A stretch of DNA of 64,000 nt from Theocolax elegans (GCA_026168455.1 CM047426.1:62819562-62883561); one strand, 5' to 3'. Counted from the stretch's first letter, positions 53,028 through 63,372 are shown. Notes: generated by a model from the letters alone, not told the origin. Numbers and translations: made by a program.

Positions 53028-54420
53028 TGATAAACAATTTAAAAAAAACGATTGAAGGAGACATAATTGAATCATCAAATTCCAATTATACATTACCTGT
53101 TTTTCTAGTAGCAAAGAAACCTGATGGTCAGGGTAATAAACGATACTGACTCGTTGTCGATTTTTACAATTAAACGATAAAACCGTTAAAGATCAATACC
53201 TATTACCTAGTATAATAGATATAAAAGATCAAATCGGACCAGAATATCGTGTATTCACCGTTTTGGATTTATGTCAAGGATTTTTACACGTGCCGTTAGC
53301 TCAAGAAGATCGACATAAAACAGCTTTTGCCTCTTTATTCGGTTTATTTCAATTTAAAACAATGCCTATGGGGTTGTGCAATTCTCCAGCCACTTTTCAT
53401 AGAAAGATTGATCGCGTTTTTGCAAAGGGCATGCAAGGCAAAGAAATATTTTTATTTCTTGATGACGCAGTTATATACACTAAAAATATTCGAGAGTATA
53501 ACCAAAAGTTTGAAAAATTTTTGCAAAGAATACGCGGCGCAAATCTGAAATTACAGCCAGGCAAATGTGAATTTTTAAAGAATGAAGTAGTGTATCTGGA
53601 ACACGCATTATCACCAGAAGGTGTTTTGCTGGATTCATAAAAATTAGAAGCAGAAAAAAAATTTCCAATTCCAAAAACAGTGAAAAATATACGTCGTTAT
53701 TATATATATAAGACGATTCATTGCGAATTTTTCGGGTATTGCTAGACCATTAAGTAATTTATTAAAGAAAGACGCACCTCTCCTATGGTCCAGCGAGGTT
53801 CAAATGGTATTCGATGTTTTAAGAGAAAAATTGTAAACAACCAATACTACAAATCGTAGATTTTAATAAACCATTTATAGTAAATTGTGACGCTAGCGGT
53901 ACAGCAGAAGGAGCAATTTTATCACAAGGAGACGTGGGGACCGACCTACCGGTTGCTTATGTTTCGCGAGTATTAAACAAAGCCGAGCAAAAATATGATA
54001 CTTACTCAAGGAAAGCATTAGCCATACTGTATGCCGTTACTCAGTTTAACTGCTATCTAAGAGGCCGTCGGTTCCTCATTAAACAGATCATAAACCACTC
54101 GTTAAGTTTAAAAACTCGGTAGATCCGACATCCAGAGTTAGTAGATGGAGAATAAAACTGAATGCATACGACTTTGGCAGCGCATACAAAGCCGATAAAA
54201 GTAACGTTAATGCTGACGCGTTATCAAGAAAACCAATAGAAGAACCAGTTTATGTTATTAAAAATCATACTATGGAAAGACGCAGTCGCACAGGAAAAAT
54301 AAGACGGTCAAATTACAATGAAAAAAGAGTGAAGGGACCCAACAAGACAAATATACCAAAAGAACTAGTCAAAGACATTCCTATAATACAATAAGCCCCC
54401 GAGGAAATAAAAACGATAGT
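53028..54420 (+). pseudogene. Gypsy RT and RNase H relic
   Basis: 53090-53160 reads VFLVAKKPDGQGNKRY then a stop. 53263-53640 is open with MDLCQGFLHVPLAQEDRHKT, FQFKTMPMGLCNSPATFHR and FLFLDDAVIYT (LDD catalytic motif). RNase H blocks follow in changing frames: SNLLKKDAPLLWSSEVQ, VAYVSRVLNKAEQKYDTYSR and NVNADALSRKP near 54205-54235. No integrase is recognised before the PLE begins at about 54.6 kb. Confidence 0.85.
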
Positions 54421-54637
54421 CAACTCAGACAAAAGATTACAACCCATGGAGGAAGATAATTAACAACGATTTTGATGAGTCCTGAGAAGAAAAGGATGTT
54501 CACGAAGTATAAAACGATGAAAAGAAATTCATTGAAGTTAAAGAACAACTCTTTATGAGAAAAGGGTAACTGGGAAGTCCATTCATATTATATTAGATTC
54601 TTTAGTTATATTAATATCGTCCACGTAGTTGAAATTG

Positions 54638-54844
54638 TAGATTAGGTATTATATCAATCATTGATGAACACACTGTATTGTTTACATTACATTGCAACGT
54701 TTCGATGGAAATTCTCCATCCTATTCAGGCATTACCTTTATTACACATGTTCTACATTAGATTATAATAACAAGATTAAATATACATATATTATAATTAT
54801 TACATTGGTAACTTACTACACGTCAATATTCATTAAAAATTATA
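54638..54844 (-). repeat. PLE terminal repeat, left copy
   Basis: Matches 58671-58878 in reverse complement over its length with few changes (for example GACGTGTAGTAAGTTACCAA). Carries the altered hammerhead. Confidence 0.88.
54690..54740 (-). ncRNA. hammerhead motif with G8 changed (copy D)
   Basis: On the minus strand 54728-54722 reads CTGAATA where the intact sister has CTGAAGA, so the conserved G8 (54723) is T. Helix II GATGGA/TCCATC and GAAAC at 54703-54699 are retained, followed by GTTGCAATG. G8 acts as general acid, so this copy should not cleave. Confidence 0.65.
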
Positions 54845-54859
54845 AAAATTATTTCGCAG

Positions 54860-55330
54860 TATCTCTGAATCGTTGCACTATGAATTAAAGACAAAGTATA
54901 ATAAATACATATTCTCGAAGATAAGTATTGCACAGAATTTAAGGTTATATAGCCAACATTTACCTCTCTTTTATGTGATTTACACATTATTATAAAAATA
55001 GAAAACAATAAAATAAAATAAATAAATAAATAAACAATAAATAAATAAATAAATAATTGGAACGAAACACAACGTAGTTAACACAAAGAAAAAGCAAAAG
55101 TAGTCAGGTAAAAACAAATGAAAACATGACAGACGGTTATTATATCAGCCATTTAAGTCTTATTGACATGCGCAATTATGTACAATTATTAGATAAGCGC
55201 GCGAAATATTATAATACGGCGCGAAAATTCAAAACTTGTAATTGTATATTATAAGTGTAAATTCATGATAGGGAAATTGATACATGATAATAATTTTAAT
55301 ATTTAATTAATACATTATTTTTACTTAAAA
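54860..55330. other. PLE 3' untranslated region with (AAAT)n run
   Basis: AT-rich with an AAATAAATAAAT microsatellite at 55010-55056. No frame supported. Confidence 0.5.
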
Positions 55331-55337
55331 ATTATTT

Positions 55338-55667
55338 TTACCAAAGATTTCTAACATCTTCCTTTATATTTATAGGATTATTTTCTAATTTAATATGAAG
55401 CATTTCAGATATAATTCCTTTCCTCCAATTGCATTCCTTATCAACAATTTTTACATTTTCAAAATCAAAAGAATGATTATAATCACTAATATGATCATTA
55501 ATTACATATTGATTGTTTGATTTCTTTGTATTAGATATATGTTCCTTTATTCTACATTTTAACTGTCGTTTAGTTTCTCCGATATATGCCGAATTACAAT
55601 CTTTACACTTTATTCTATACACTACGTTAGTTTCGGAGTCTCTGGAATTTTTATCTTTTCCTCTCAC
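55338..55667 (-). CDS. PLE GIY-YIG endonuclease domain
   Basis: NVVYRIKCKDCNSAYIGETK is the GIY-YIG module in its PLE form (VYR...YIG with the CxxC insert), followed by RQLKCRIKEHI (catalytic Arg) and NQYVINDHISDYNHSFDF (the H-x-H type stretch typical of PLEs), then VKIVDKECNWRKGIISEML, which holds the expected Glu. In the family it nicks target DNA for priming. It lies in a different frame from the RT and is separated from it by a frameshift near 55780. Confidence 0.88.
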   Translation of the reverse strand: MRGKDKNSRDSETNVVYRIKCKDCNSAYIGETKRQLKCRIKEHISNTKKSNNQYVINDHISDYNHSFDFENVKIVDKECNWRKGIISEMLHIKLENNPINIKEDVRNLW

Positions 55668-55781
55668 AATGATACTGTTAAAGTTTTTAGGAATTTTTTG
55701 GTACCACTCTAATATTGTTATATTTCAAAGAACTTTTGGTTTTCTCATAAAAATCAGGTATATAAGGAATACAAAGTGTTG

Positions 55782-56219
55782 TTATGTAATTTTTATTATT
55801 ATTAATACGATGTTAGCACTTTTTTCTTCATTATATCTTATTTTTTCCAACCTCTTTCGTATATTATTATGAATAAAATCTCTAGGATAATTATTTACTT
55901 TTAAGAATTCTTTAACTATTTCTATATTGGATTCATGGAATTTGTTATGTGCTAAAAGTATAGCTTTGTCAAGTAAAGTAAAAATCATAGCCCTTTTTTG
56001 AGCTGTTGTGTGATTGGACTCAAAATTTAAAAATCTACCAGAAAACGTATTTTTTCTGTACCAATTAGTAATTATTTTATTATTCTCAGTTACAATAAAC
56101 GACACTTCTAAAAAATTAATACTTCTATTTTTCTCTTTTTCATAAGTGAATACTAATCTTTGGTGATAATTATTAAATGTTTTTAATACTAATTCTAATT
56201 TATTTTCTGGAATACACAT
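55782..56219 (-). pseudogene. PLE RT C-terminal part, out of frame with the RT start
   Basis: Begins CIPENKLELVLKTFNNYHQR, continues INFLEVSFIVTENNKIITNW and ends IRKRLEKIRYNEEKSANI. It is the continuation of the RT after its catalytic motif. The link region (TIMCIPEN) is in this frame while the upstream motif B is in the 431-codon frame, owing to a one-base loss in a T run near 56250. Confidence 0.85.
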
Positions 56220-57490
56220 AATGGTATCATGTACATATCTATAGTAAAAACTGGTTTAAAGTCTAATTTATCTAAACATTCTTCTTCTAAATCACTCATA
56301 ACTAAATTTGCAAAAGTTGGACTAACTGGACTTCTCATTGGAGAACCGAAAGTTTGTTGATAATATTTATTATTCCATTGAAAAAAAGTATTATTCATTA
56401 AAAAGTTTACGATACAGATTAATTCATCCAGTGGAATATTATATTTCGTTGAAATTAAGTGGTATCGTTTTTCTATGCTCTTTATAACTAAATCTAAAGG
56501 AATATTAGTGAAAAGAGAAACTACATCTAAGGAAACTAAAATATATTGATCAGGCATGTCACAGTTTTTAATTTTATCAATTAAATCTTTACTATTTTTC
56601 ACAAAAGATTTTGCATTATTAACACTATTTGTAATAATTTTATCGATAAATTTAGATAATATATACGCAGGACTACCTACTATACTCGATACGACTGGTC
56701 TGAGTGGAATATCTGGTTTATGTATTTTAGTTAGTCCGTAAATTTTTGGTAATATCGTGTCCGTCTGTGTAAGAGAATTATTATGATATTTTTTATCAAA
56801 AAATTCCAAATTATTCCATCTTTGCATAATTTTGTAAGTGTCCTTTTGTAATTTACTTAACGGATTCTTGTTAATTAACTTATATGTGCTTTTGTCTGCA
56901 ATAAGTTTATCCATTTTTTCATTATAGCTATTTCTATCTATTGCTACCGTAACATTACCCTTGCCTGCTAGTGTAAAAAAAATATTACTATTCTGTTTAA
57001 GAAAAAATTTTGATTGTTTCAACCTCTGTACAAAAAGCCTATCCTCATATCTAATATGTGTTGTTTTTTTTTTAAAATTTTTCATACATTCACTTATGTT
57101 CTTTCTAATGAGATTCCCCGTATCTGGTAACAATTCATTACAATCAATCATTTGTTCAATATTCTGTATGGTTTCAATTACATGATATTTATTTAACTCT
57201 GTTTGTTTATTAAAGTTTTGTCCTAATGATACCGTATCAATTATATCAGACGGAATATCTATTTCTGTTAAATTAACAAACCATTTATTTCTATTAATGT
57301 TAATATTTTCTGTTGTTAAGTAACTTTTGGTAGCATTTTCATATATATTATCTTTGTCTTTAATTTTACATTTATATAACCATTTGAATTTGTTATTATA
57401 TTTACGGTTTAGTTGATATCTTAATAAACGTAGTCTATTATTCTGTCTAAGATTGTATTCTTCTATTATAACAATTGGTATTTTGTTCAT
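56195..57490 (-). CDS. PLE reverse transcriptase, N-terminal and palm part
   Basis: A 431-codon frame from MNKIPIVIIEEYN. Motifs: KIYGLTKIHKPDIPLRPVVS (PLE/TERT-like fingers), YILVSLDVVSLFTNIPLDL (motif A Asp), FGSPMRSPVSPTFANLVMSD (motif B). The catalytic motif lies at 56245-56225: in the +1 register it would read RYVHD, where the family has RYVDD, so there is both a frameshift and an Asp-to-His change. The protein is therefore almost certainly inactive, although the frame looks well preserved. Confidence 0.88.
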   Translation of the reverse strand: MNKIPIVIIEEYNLRQNNRLRLLRYQLNRKYNNKFKWLYKCKIKDKDNIYENATKSYLTTENININRNKWFVNLTEIDIPSDIIDTVSLGQNFNKQTELNKYHVIETIQNIEQMIDCNELLPDTGNLIRKNISECMKNFKKKTTHIRYEDRLFVQRLKQSKFFLKQNSNIFFTLAGKGNVTVAIDRNSYNEKMDKLIADKSTYKLINKNPLSKLQKDTYKIMQRWNNLEFFDKKYHNNSLTQTDTILPKIYGLTKIHKPDIPLRPVVSSIVGSPAYILSKFIDKIITNSVNNAKSFVKNSKDLIDKIKNCDMPDQYILVSLDVVSLFTNIPLDLVIKSIEKRYHLISTKYNIPLDELICIVNFLMNNTFFQWNNKYYQQTFGSPMRSPVSPTFANLVMSDLEEECLDKLDFKPVFTIDMYMIPLCVFQKIN

Positions 57491-57892
57491 TAAATAAGTA
57501 ATATAGTATAATTTGCTTTTGAATGTAACTTATATGAATGTTAATATCTATTATTTCTAATTTTAAATAATAATTTTGTAACCTACTAATAGTATTATTT
57601 ATTTTTTGTTCTACTGACAAAAGAAATATGTTTCAAATTAAATATAATATTATTTATGCAAGACGGAAGTATATCAAAACGTCTACATTTCAGTAAGAAT
57701 ACTCTCTGTGACTTAGCTTTAATTAATAATTTCTGCCACTCCGCTAATTTCTTCATGTTTGTAGTTATGTGATGTCCAAAGGTGTTCCTCATATATGTGT
57801 AAAAAGATGTTCCATTGTCTTCGATGTTGTGAGACATGTTATAAGATTTTTATTTCAATCCAAATCCAATGTTAAATTCTTTAGTTATATTA

Positions 57893-58267
57893 AGTGATTT
57901 AGAAGAAGAATGTTTAGATAAATTAGACTTTAAACCAGTTTTTACTATAGATATGTACATGATACCATTATGTGTATTCCAGAAAATAAATTAGAATTAG
58001 TATTAAAAACATTTAATAATTATCACCAAAGATTAGTATTCACTTATGAAAAAGAGAAAAATAGAAGTATTAATTTTTTAGAAGTGTCGTTTATTGTAAC
58101 TGAGAATAATAAAATAATTACTAATTGGTACAGAAAAAATACGTTTTCTGGTAGATTTTTAAATTTTGAGTCCAATCACACAACAGCTCAAAAAAGGGCT
58201 ATGATTTTTACTTTACTTGACAAAGCTATACTTTTAGCACATAACAAATTCCATGAATCCAATATAG
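57893..58267 (+). repeat. inverted partial copy of PLE RT
   Basis: Plus-strand copy of the reverse complement of about 55926-56300, coding for the same RT segment, nearly identical base for base. It shares the frameshift T-run and the same HD in place of DD. The left junction is preceded by ATTCTTTAGTTATATTAA, a word also present at 54597-54614. Confidence 0.88.
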
Positions 58268-58670
58268 ACCCCAATAGACATATGATTGCAAATTGACAGC
58301 AACTTTGCAAAAAAAATTTGTACCTGTTTATCCAAAATTTGCGTCAATGTAAGTCCTTATTTATTATAAATTTGCTTCAAATCATTTACATGAAAATAGT
58401 GACAGCAAATTTATATAAAATTAAAATCAATTGTTGCATAAAATTATTACTTTTTAAATAGCAAGTATTGCTATAAATGTGCTTTTATTTTGTTGAAATA
58501 ATATTTTAAGTAAATATAATAGCAAATACTTATATTATTTTTGTGCAACTAGATCGCACGTCGCATCGCCACAACTAGTAAATGTGTTAGTCTCTTAAAA
58601 TTGCAAAAAAAAGTAACAAAACTTGAAATACTTCACAAAAACACAGATTTTCTTGAATAAAAAATACGTT
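58268..58670. other. AT-rich segment between the inverted copy and the terminal repeat
   Basis: No coding or structural signal other than a weak CAGCAAATTTAT / GCAACAATTG similarity. Probably PLE 5' sequence or an unrelated insertion. Confidence 0.4.
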
Positions 58671-58878
58671 TATAATTTTTAATGAATATTGACGTGTAGT
58701 AAGTTACCAATGTAATAATTATAATATATGTATATTTAATCTTGTTATTATAAACTAATGTAGAATATGTGTAATAAAGGTAATGCCTGAAGAGGATGGA
58801 GAATTTCCATCGAAACGTTGCAATGTAAGGTAAACAATACAGTGTGTTCATCAATGATCGATATAATACCTAATCTAC
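58671..58878 (+). repeat. PLE terminal repeat, right copy
   Basis: Inverted partner of 54638-54844. Carries the hammerhead with an intact core. Confidence 0.88.
58777..58832 (+). ncRNA. hammerhead ribozyme motif, core intact (copy B)
   Basis: CTGAAGA at 58787-58793, helix II GATGGA/TCCATC with a GAATT loop, GAAA at 58812-58815, then CGTT. Helix I can pair TGC (58784-58786) with GCA (58820-58822). Helix III is the minimal AC/GU. The predicted cleavage is after the second T of CGTT (58819). G8 and G12 are both present. This is the best-formed candidate. Confidence 0.7.
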
Positions 58879-58879
58879 A

Positions 58880-60890
58880 TATTATATTATCTTATACTTT
58901 TCAATAGCCCAATAGTTCCACTTTCTTCTTTCTTTAAAGGACAATTTTTACTTTTTACCCTATTGTAAAAAGTAATTTTTATATTTTGCCCTGTTCAAAG
59001 AGTAATTTTAGTTGTTTAGTCGTTAAAAAGACGTAGTTTTGGGATTTTTACTTAAACTAGAGTAGTAATATCAACAATTTACTCATTTAAGGTTCAGTTT
59101 TTACTCTTTGGGGTAAGAGTGTGTGATGAAACTTTTTTAATTTGACTGAATTTTCCTGAACGAAATGTCAGACCCAAATTACACGGATCAACATAAATAT
59201 TATAACACCTTTCAACATAAATATTATAATTAATACATTAAATTAAAAATCTAAAAAAATTCATACAGGTAGCTTAAAACAAAAGCAAGGGATAGCGTCT
59301 TGTTTTATTTTTAAGAAATAATAATTTTGTTACTAATAATTGAGTAAACAATTTTTATACACTAATTATTAGTAAATAATTCATAAACCTTCAACGCAAA
59401 CATTGTAATTTTAAATAATCAATTTAAAAATCTGGAAAATTTTGGGTATATTGCTAAAACATTCAGACTAAGACATTCATTGCTAAGACATTTTTAAGTT
59501 TTAATAATCACAAAATATAAATTAAAAATAGATGGATTTCATTAAACAATAGTGTAACGGGGTGGGTACTGGGGAATGTAAGGCCCTGGTCAGGCCCAAT
59601 CTGTCCCAACTTACCAACCTTAAGTGTACAGTCCGACGATGTTTTACCGTATAGTTTATACATGGTGGGATCTATATGGCGATCGTAAATGTATCAAAAA
59701 AGTAACAAATTGTAAATTGACGTATAATTCAAAAGTAAGATGGCAATCCAACGCGTGGTGCAAGTATTATTTTATTAAAGAGCATAAAAAAGAGAGAAAT
59801 TACTTTTTATTAATTATGCAGAAATTAATTTTGCACAAATGAATTATTATTCTATAAAATTGTTTATCTACTGATGTAAAGCTTGCGAAGGATAGACATT
59901 GTTTATTTAAAGAGAATAAAAAAAAGTTTCCTTTTTATCGGTTTTGTGGAAATAAATAAAAACTTTTTATAGAGTTTAAGCAAAATATATAAAAGTTTAA
60001 TTCAAAAAAATACAATCTATGGTATGGTAAAAAATACCTGTCGATTATTCCGCTTTGATTTCAGTACTTTGTATTGCAGAAACTTTTTATGAAGTTTAAG
60101 CAAAATTGGAGTAGAAATAGGAGTAATAATTAAAGATTTTTATATCAGATAACATTTTTAAAAGTGTGATTGGAAACCATACTTGCGAATGTTGACACCT
60201 TCGTAGAAGGTGTTTTATATAAAGTACTGTCTAGAGGCACAAATTCAACGTGGAATATTTAATAATGAATAATTGAATTACTGAAAAAGAAACTCTAATA
60301 AATAAATAAAAAATTTCTGTTGATATTTAATATATATTTGAAAAGTATAGCTCTTATTCCGTACCGAGATGATTACGTGCACTTCCATACAGAAATAGAT
60401 TTTTTTTTGTTTGTATAACAAAGTCACGGTAAAAGTAAATTTTGTTGAAAATTAAATGCATTATATGCTACTTAAATGTAAATTTTTCTGAAATTTATTC
60501 ACGTAGAATGAAATCGCAAAATAAAATTATAATATATTTATGTTTTCTAACAAAAAAAAATACACTCGCAAAACTTTCAACTATTCGCGGTAATGAGAAA
60601 AGTTGTCATGAAAATTTAAAAGTTAGACGTAAAATTTACGTCTAGAAAATTGATTCTTTTTTGACGTACTATTTAATGTATTACATTGTTTAATTTCTTA
60701 AACATCGTAAGAGAAGTGTTATTTATAAATTATTACAGTTACTGTATTTCAATTTGTTATTTTCTACCCTGTGTGTTTATGGTTTATTACGTTTACAATA
60801 TTGTACAGATGAATAAATTACATTTTAGTACAATAGTATATATTTATATAAACCATAATACACACAGGATAAAATAGGATAAAATCCTCG
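58880..60890. other. AT-rich stretch, no gene supported
   Basis: Apart from the LTR fragment at 59563-59640, only low-complexity sequence and short frames without domains. Confidence 0.45.
59563..59640. repeat. LTR fragment related to 10301-10385
   Basis: TGTAACGGGGTGGGTACTGG followed by AGGCCCAATCTGTCCCAACT matches the outer edge of the putative LTR at 10.3 kb, then the match stops abruptly. It defines the TGTA terminus independently. Confidence 0.7.
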
Positions 60891-61640
60891 AAGAGAGGAG
60901 ACACACGCACACTATCCTTTCCGGTAAACCTCCAGTACCAATCCTACTACTTGAAACTGCTCCTCCCTGATCGTTGGATCCAACACCACATGAAGAAACC
61001 GTAGAACAGCAGTAGAGGCTATGAGGTTTGATAGCGCTCCCAGGTCACACATAGAGTGACCTCGCTGTAACAACCAGGTCCTTGATCCAGCCTAGTACCG
61101 AGTACCTGTAAAGGGTAATTAGTAAATTACCTAATATTAAATATAAGAAGAAGGACAGAGAAGCTGCGTCAATATGCAATTCTCCCTGGGAATATAAGGA
61201 GGCACAGGAGATATCTAACCTTAGTGTTTACGCTAAGTTAGAGGTTAGAGATACCTCAAATCACAATACTACTGCTACGGAAACAGCCGCACTTACCTAC
61301 GATATCCTGGAGGTAAATGCTTCTCTGAAATCACTCGTATGGAACCCGCATCTCAGCCAAACAGAGGAAATTACCTAGGCACCCAGGTCGCCGTTGAAAC
61401 TGCACCTAGGAGTCTCAAACCATCGGCCTAATTAGACTAACGAATTACTATTAAGGAACGATTACCTGGCACCGAAACCTCCTGCAGCACCAACCTCCAG
61501 CATCCTGAATATGTCCCAGTGAAAATCCAAAACTCCAGCGCCACTACCCCTGTCGATCCGCGAATTTCAACACGGAGATCTCGCAATGAACGGTCGGTGC
61601 AAATTACCATTTGCATGTGCGCGCGCTCGAGGGACCGAAT
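60890..61640. other. less AT-rich stretch of unknown origin
   Basis: No domain or repeat partner found. It may be the interior or 5' edge of the LTR element whose primer binding site is at 62262. Confidence 0.3.
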
Positions 61641-62261
61641 ACAGCTCACACACAACCGCTGAGTCGAGAGTAGCGACGAGTGCGCAGCGTTATCGCGTAT
61701 GGTTCTCTTGAAGACGAAAACGAGTGCCGTGTAACGAGAGAGCTCTCCGATAAGCTAACGGTCGTGCCGGGGTTTAGAGAAAAACATCTCGATATAGAAT
61801 CTGCCCGCGTCGAGTAACTGAGATTTTCTTGGAGAAGCTTCTCCCAGCGTGTAGGTGAGTTTGTCTCAAGTTCTCCAGCTCCGTTTCCGTAAAAGTGTGT
61901 GTGTGTGCTCATCGCGTCAAACCGTGTAAATTTGATCGCGAATAACGGCGAGTACAATTTTAAGCCGTGACTGGCAAGCGGCGAGTTTCTATAATACCCT
62001 ATAATGGGTTTCCGTTCTTTAACCTTTAGACTGCCGGACTGGCTCATATATGAGCCACCTGTGAACTTGACAACTACTCTAGAGATATGAGGTGTTTTTA
62101 TGTATAAATTTTGCACATCAAAAATATCAATTTATAAGGCAAAAATGCCGGCAGTCTAATGGTTAAAATAAAGAATCACATTGAATCTTATTCATTGAGT
62201 GATAGGGCTTTTATTGATTGATTTTACGACTTCCGCCTTAATCCCCAGCGGAAGCGTCACA
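61640..62261 (+). repeat. LTR ending at a primer binding site (left edge uncertain)
   Basis: Ends CAGCGGAAGCGTCACA, directly followed by TGGCGACCGTGACA, the primer-site type seen in many insect LTR elements. AAAATAAAGAATC at 62166-62178 may be the polyadenylation signal. No coding sequence follows to the right, so it is a 5' LTR plus leader fragment. A MITE sits within it. Confidence 0.5.
62023..62162. repeat. piggyBac-type MITE with TTAA duplication
   Basis: CCTTTAGACTGCCGG and its inverted partner CCGGCAGTCTAATGG bound 140 bp, flanked on each side by TTAA (62019-62022 and 62163-62166). An inner GGCTCATATATGAGCC palindrome is present. TTAA duplication with a CC start is characteristic of piggyBac elements. 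Confidence 0.85.
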
Positions 62262-62275
62262 TGGCGACCGTGACA
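62262..62275 (+). promoter_or_regulatory. candidate tRNA primer binding site
   Basis: TGGCGACCGTGACA immediately after the CA end of an LTR-like segment. It fits an arginine-type tRNA primer site used by several insect LTR elements. Confidence 0.6.
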
Positions 62276-63060
62276 TTTGCGATAATTTTATAATCGCGGA
62301 CTTGGGATTTTTTGTTCATCCGCCATTTTGCACAAAAAATACCTCTATCTGGCAACACTGTTTTGGACGGCCATATTTAATTCCGACCACGTGGAATTAG
62401 AAATTGTTTTTTGTAGTTGACAAATACAATTATAATTGAGGATCTATATTGTTGATATTGTTAACATAATCTATGGAATCCGGTGAGTTTATCATAGTTG
62501 TTTGGCTTTGCAATGTTCTTATATATGAATATTATACCTGCATTTAATGCAAATTAAATATTTATTTGATTATTATCAATAACTTCTTCATTAAATTAAA
62601 AAAAAAAACATTATGAAAAATAGTTCAAACTGGAAGTAATTACCACATATATACCTTCTTTTTCGCACATAAGTTTCATTGCAAACTACAATAATACAAA
62701 GAAATAATGAATTTTCCTAGATAATAATAATAGTTAATATACAATGAATGAATTAATGGACAATTATAAATATATATGCACGTTTGAAAATTTCTTTTAT
62801 AAATATTAACTTGGTGTTAGTTAAAATTTAAGAATTTCCAAAACCTTTTTTTGTACTAAATTGTTAATAACAATAAAAGTGTAAATTTTCTTTCATAAAC
62901 GGAATAATATAAATTTGTGGTCGTGGAGATCAATAAAGCCTTATATTTTATTAAACAATTTCTGGACAAACGATAGCTTCTTTCATCATCTATACACCAT
63001 AAAAATATTTAAATTAATTTATTTTCATCATTAAAATGCAATTTTAAATATAAAGAAGGA
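62276..63060. other. AT-rich stretch, no gene supported
   Basis: AAATACCTCTATCTGGCAACACTG at 62338-62363 matches the inverted sequence at about 35380-35405. GTGGTCGTGGAGATCAATAAA near 62919 resembles the rim of the hairpin at 15.5 kb. Otherwise nothing. Confidence 0.45.
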
Positions 63061-63065
63061 TAGAC

Positions 63066-63165
63066 CGACACGGTGACGGAGTGGCGGAAACGCACCTTGG
63101 CCGGTCATGAAAGTTAAGCAGCGCCGAGCGCGGTTACTAGTTGGATGAGTACCGTTTTTCGGACA
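63066..63165 (+). repeat. 5S-rRNA-like sequence (SINE3-type head or pseudogene)
   Basis: GGCCGGTCATGAAAGTTAAGC then AGCGCCGAGCGCGGTTACTA and GTTGGATGAGTACCG match the central and 3' parts of 5S rRNA, including the internal promoter region. The 5' part is not 5S-like. No clear tail or duplication is seen. Confidence 0.65.
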
Positions 63166-63309
63166 TAGCTTAAATGATCGGTTGGGTGTTTTTTCACATT
63201 CCACAACGTAAGCGGGAGGTGTGAGACATTCGGTTTCGGTGCTAAAGTCTACGCAATGTGACATTGCCACCCAAACAGAATTGTTCTCGAATACACCGTC
63301 CTTCTCGGA

Positions 63310-63372
63310 GGAGGTTTCCCTAAATGGCATTTATCCCAACGGGTTTCCCTAAATGGCATTTATCCCAACAGG
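63310..63372. repeat. 32-bp tandem duplication
   Basis: GGTTTCCCTAAATGGCATTT ATCCCAAC occurs twice in direct succession with one difference at the joint (GGG/AGG). Confidence 0.85.

Larger units (their letters stand above)
54638..58878 (-). mobile_element. Penelope-like retroelement with inverted terminal repeats
   Basis: 54638-54844 and 58671-58878 are inverted copies, each with a hammerhead motif. Between them the minus strand encodes a Penelope-type RT followed by a GIY-YIG endonuclease, the hallmark pair of canonical PLEs. An inverted partial copy of RT lies at 57893-58267, upstream of the ORF. Inverted and partial arrangements are known for PLEs. The RT frame is damaged at its catalytic motif. 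Confidence 0.88.

Noticed and set aside
61646..62116. 156-codon minus-strand frame as a gene
   Set aside because: It crosses the piggyBac-type MITE and the LTR, with no domain and serine/arginine-rich random composition.
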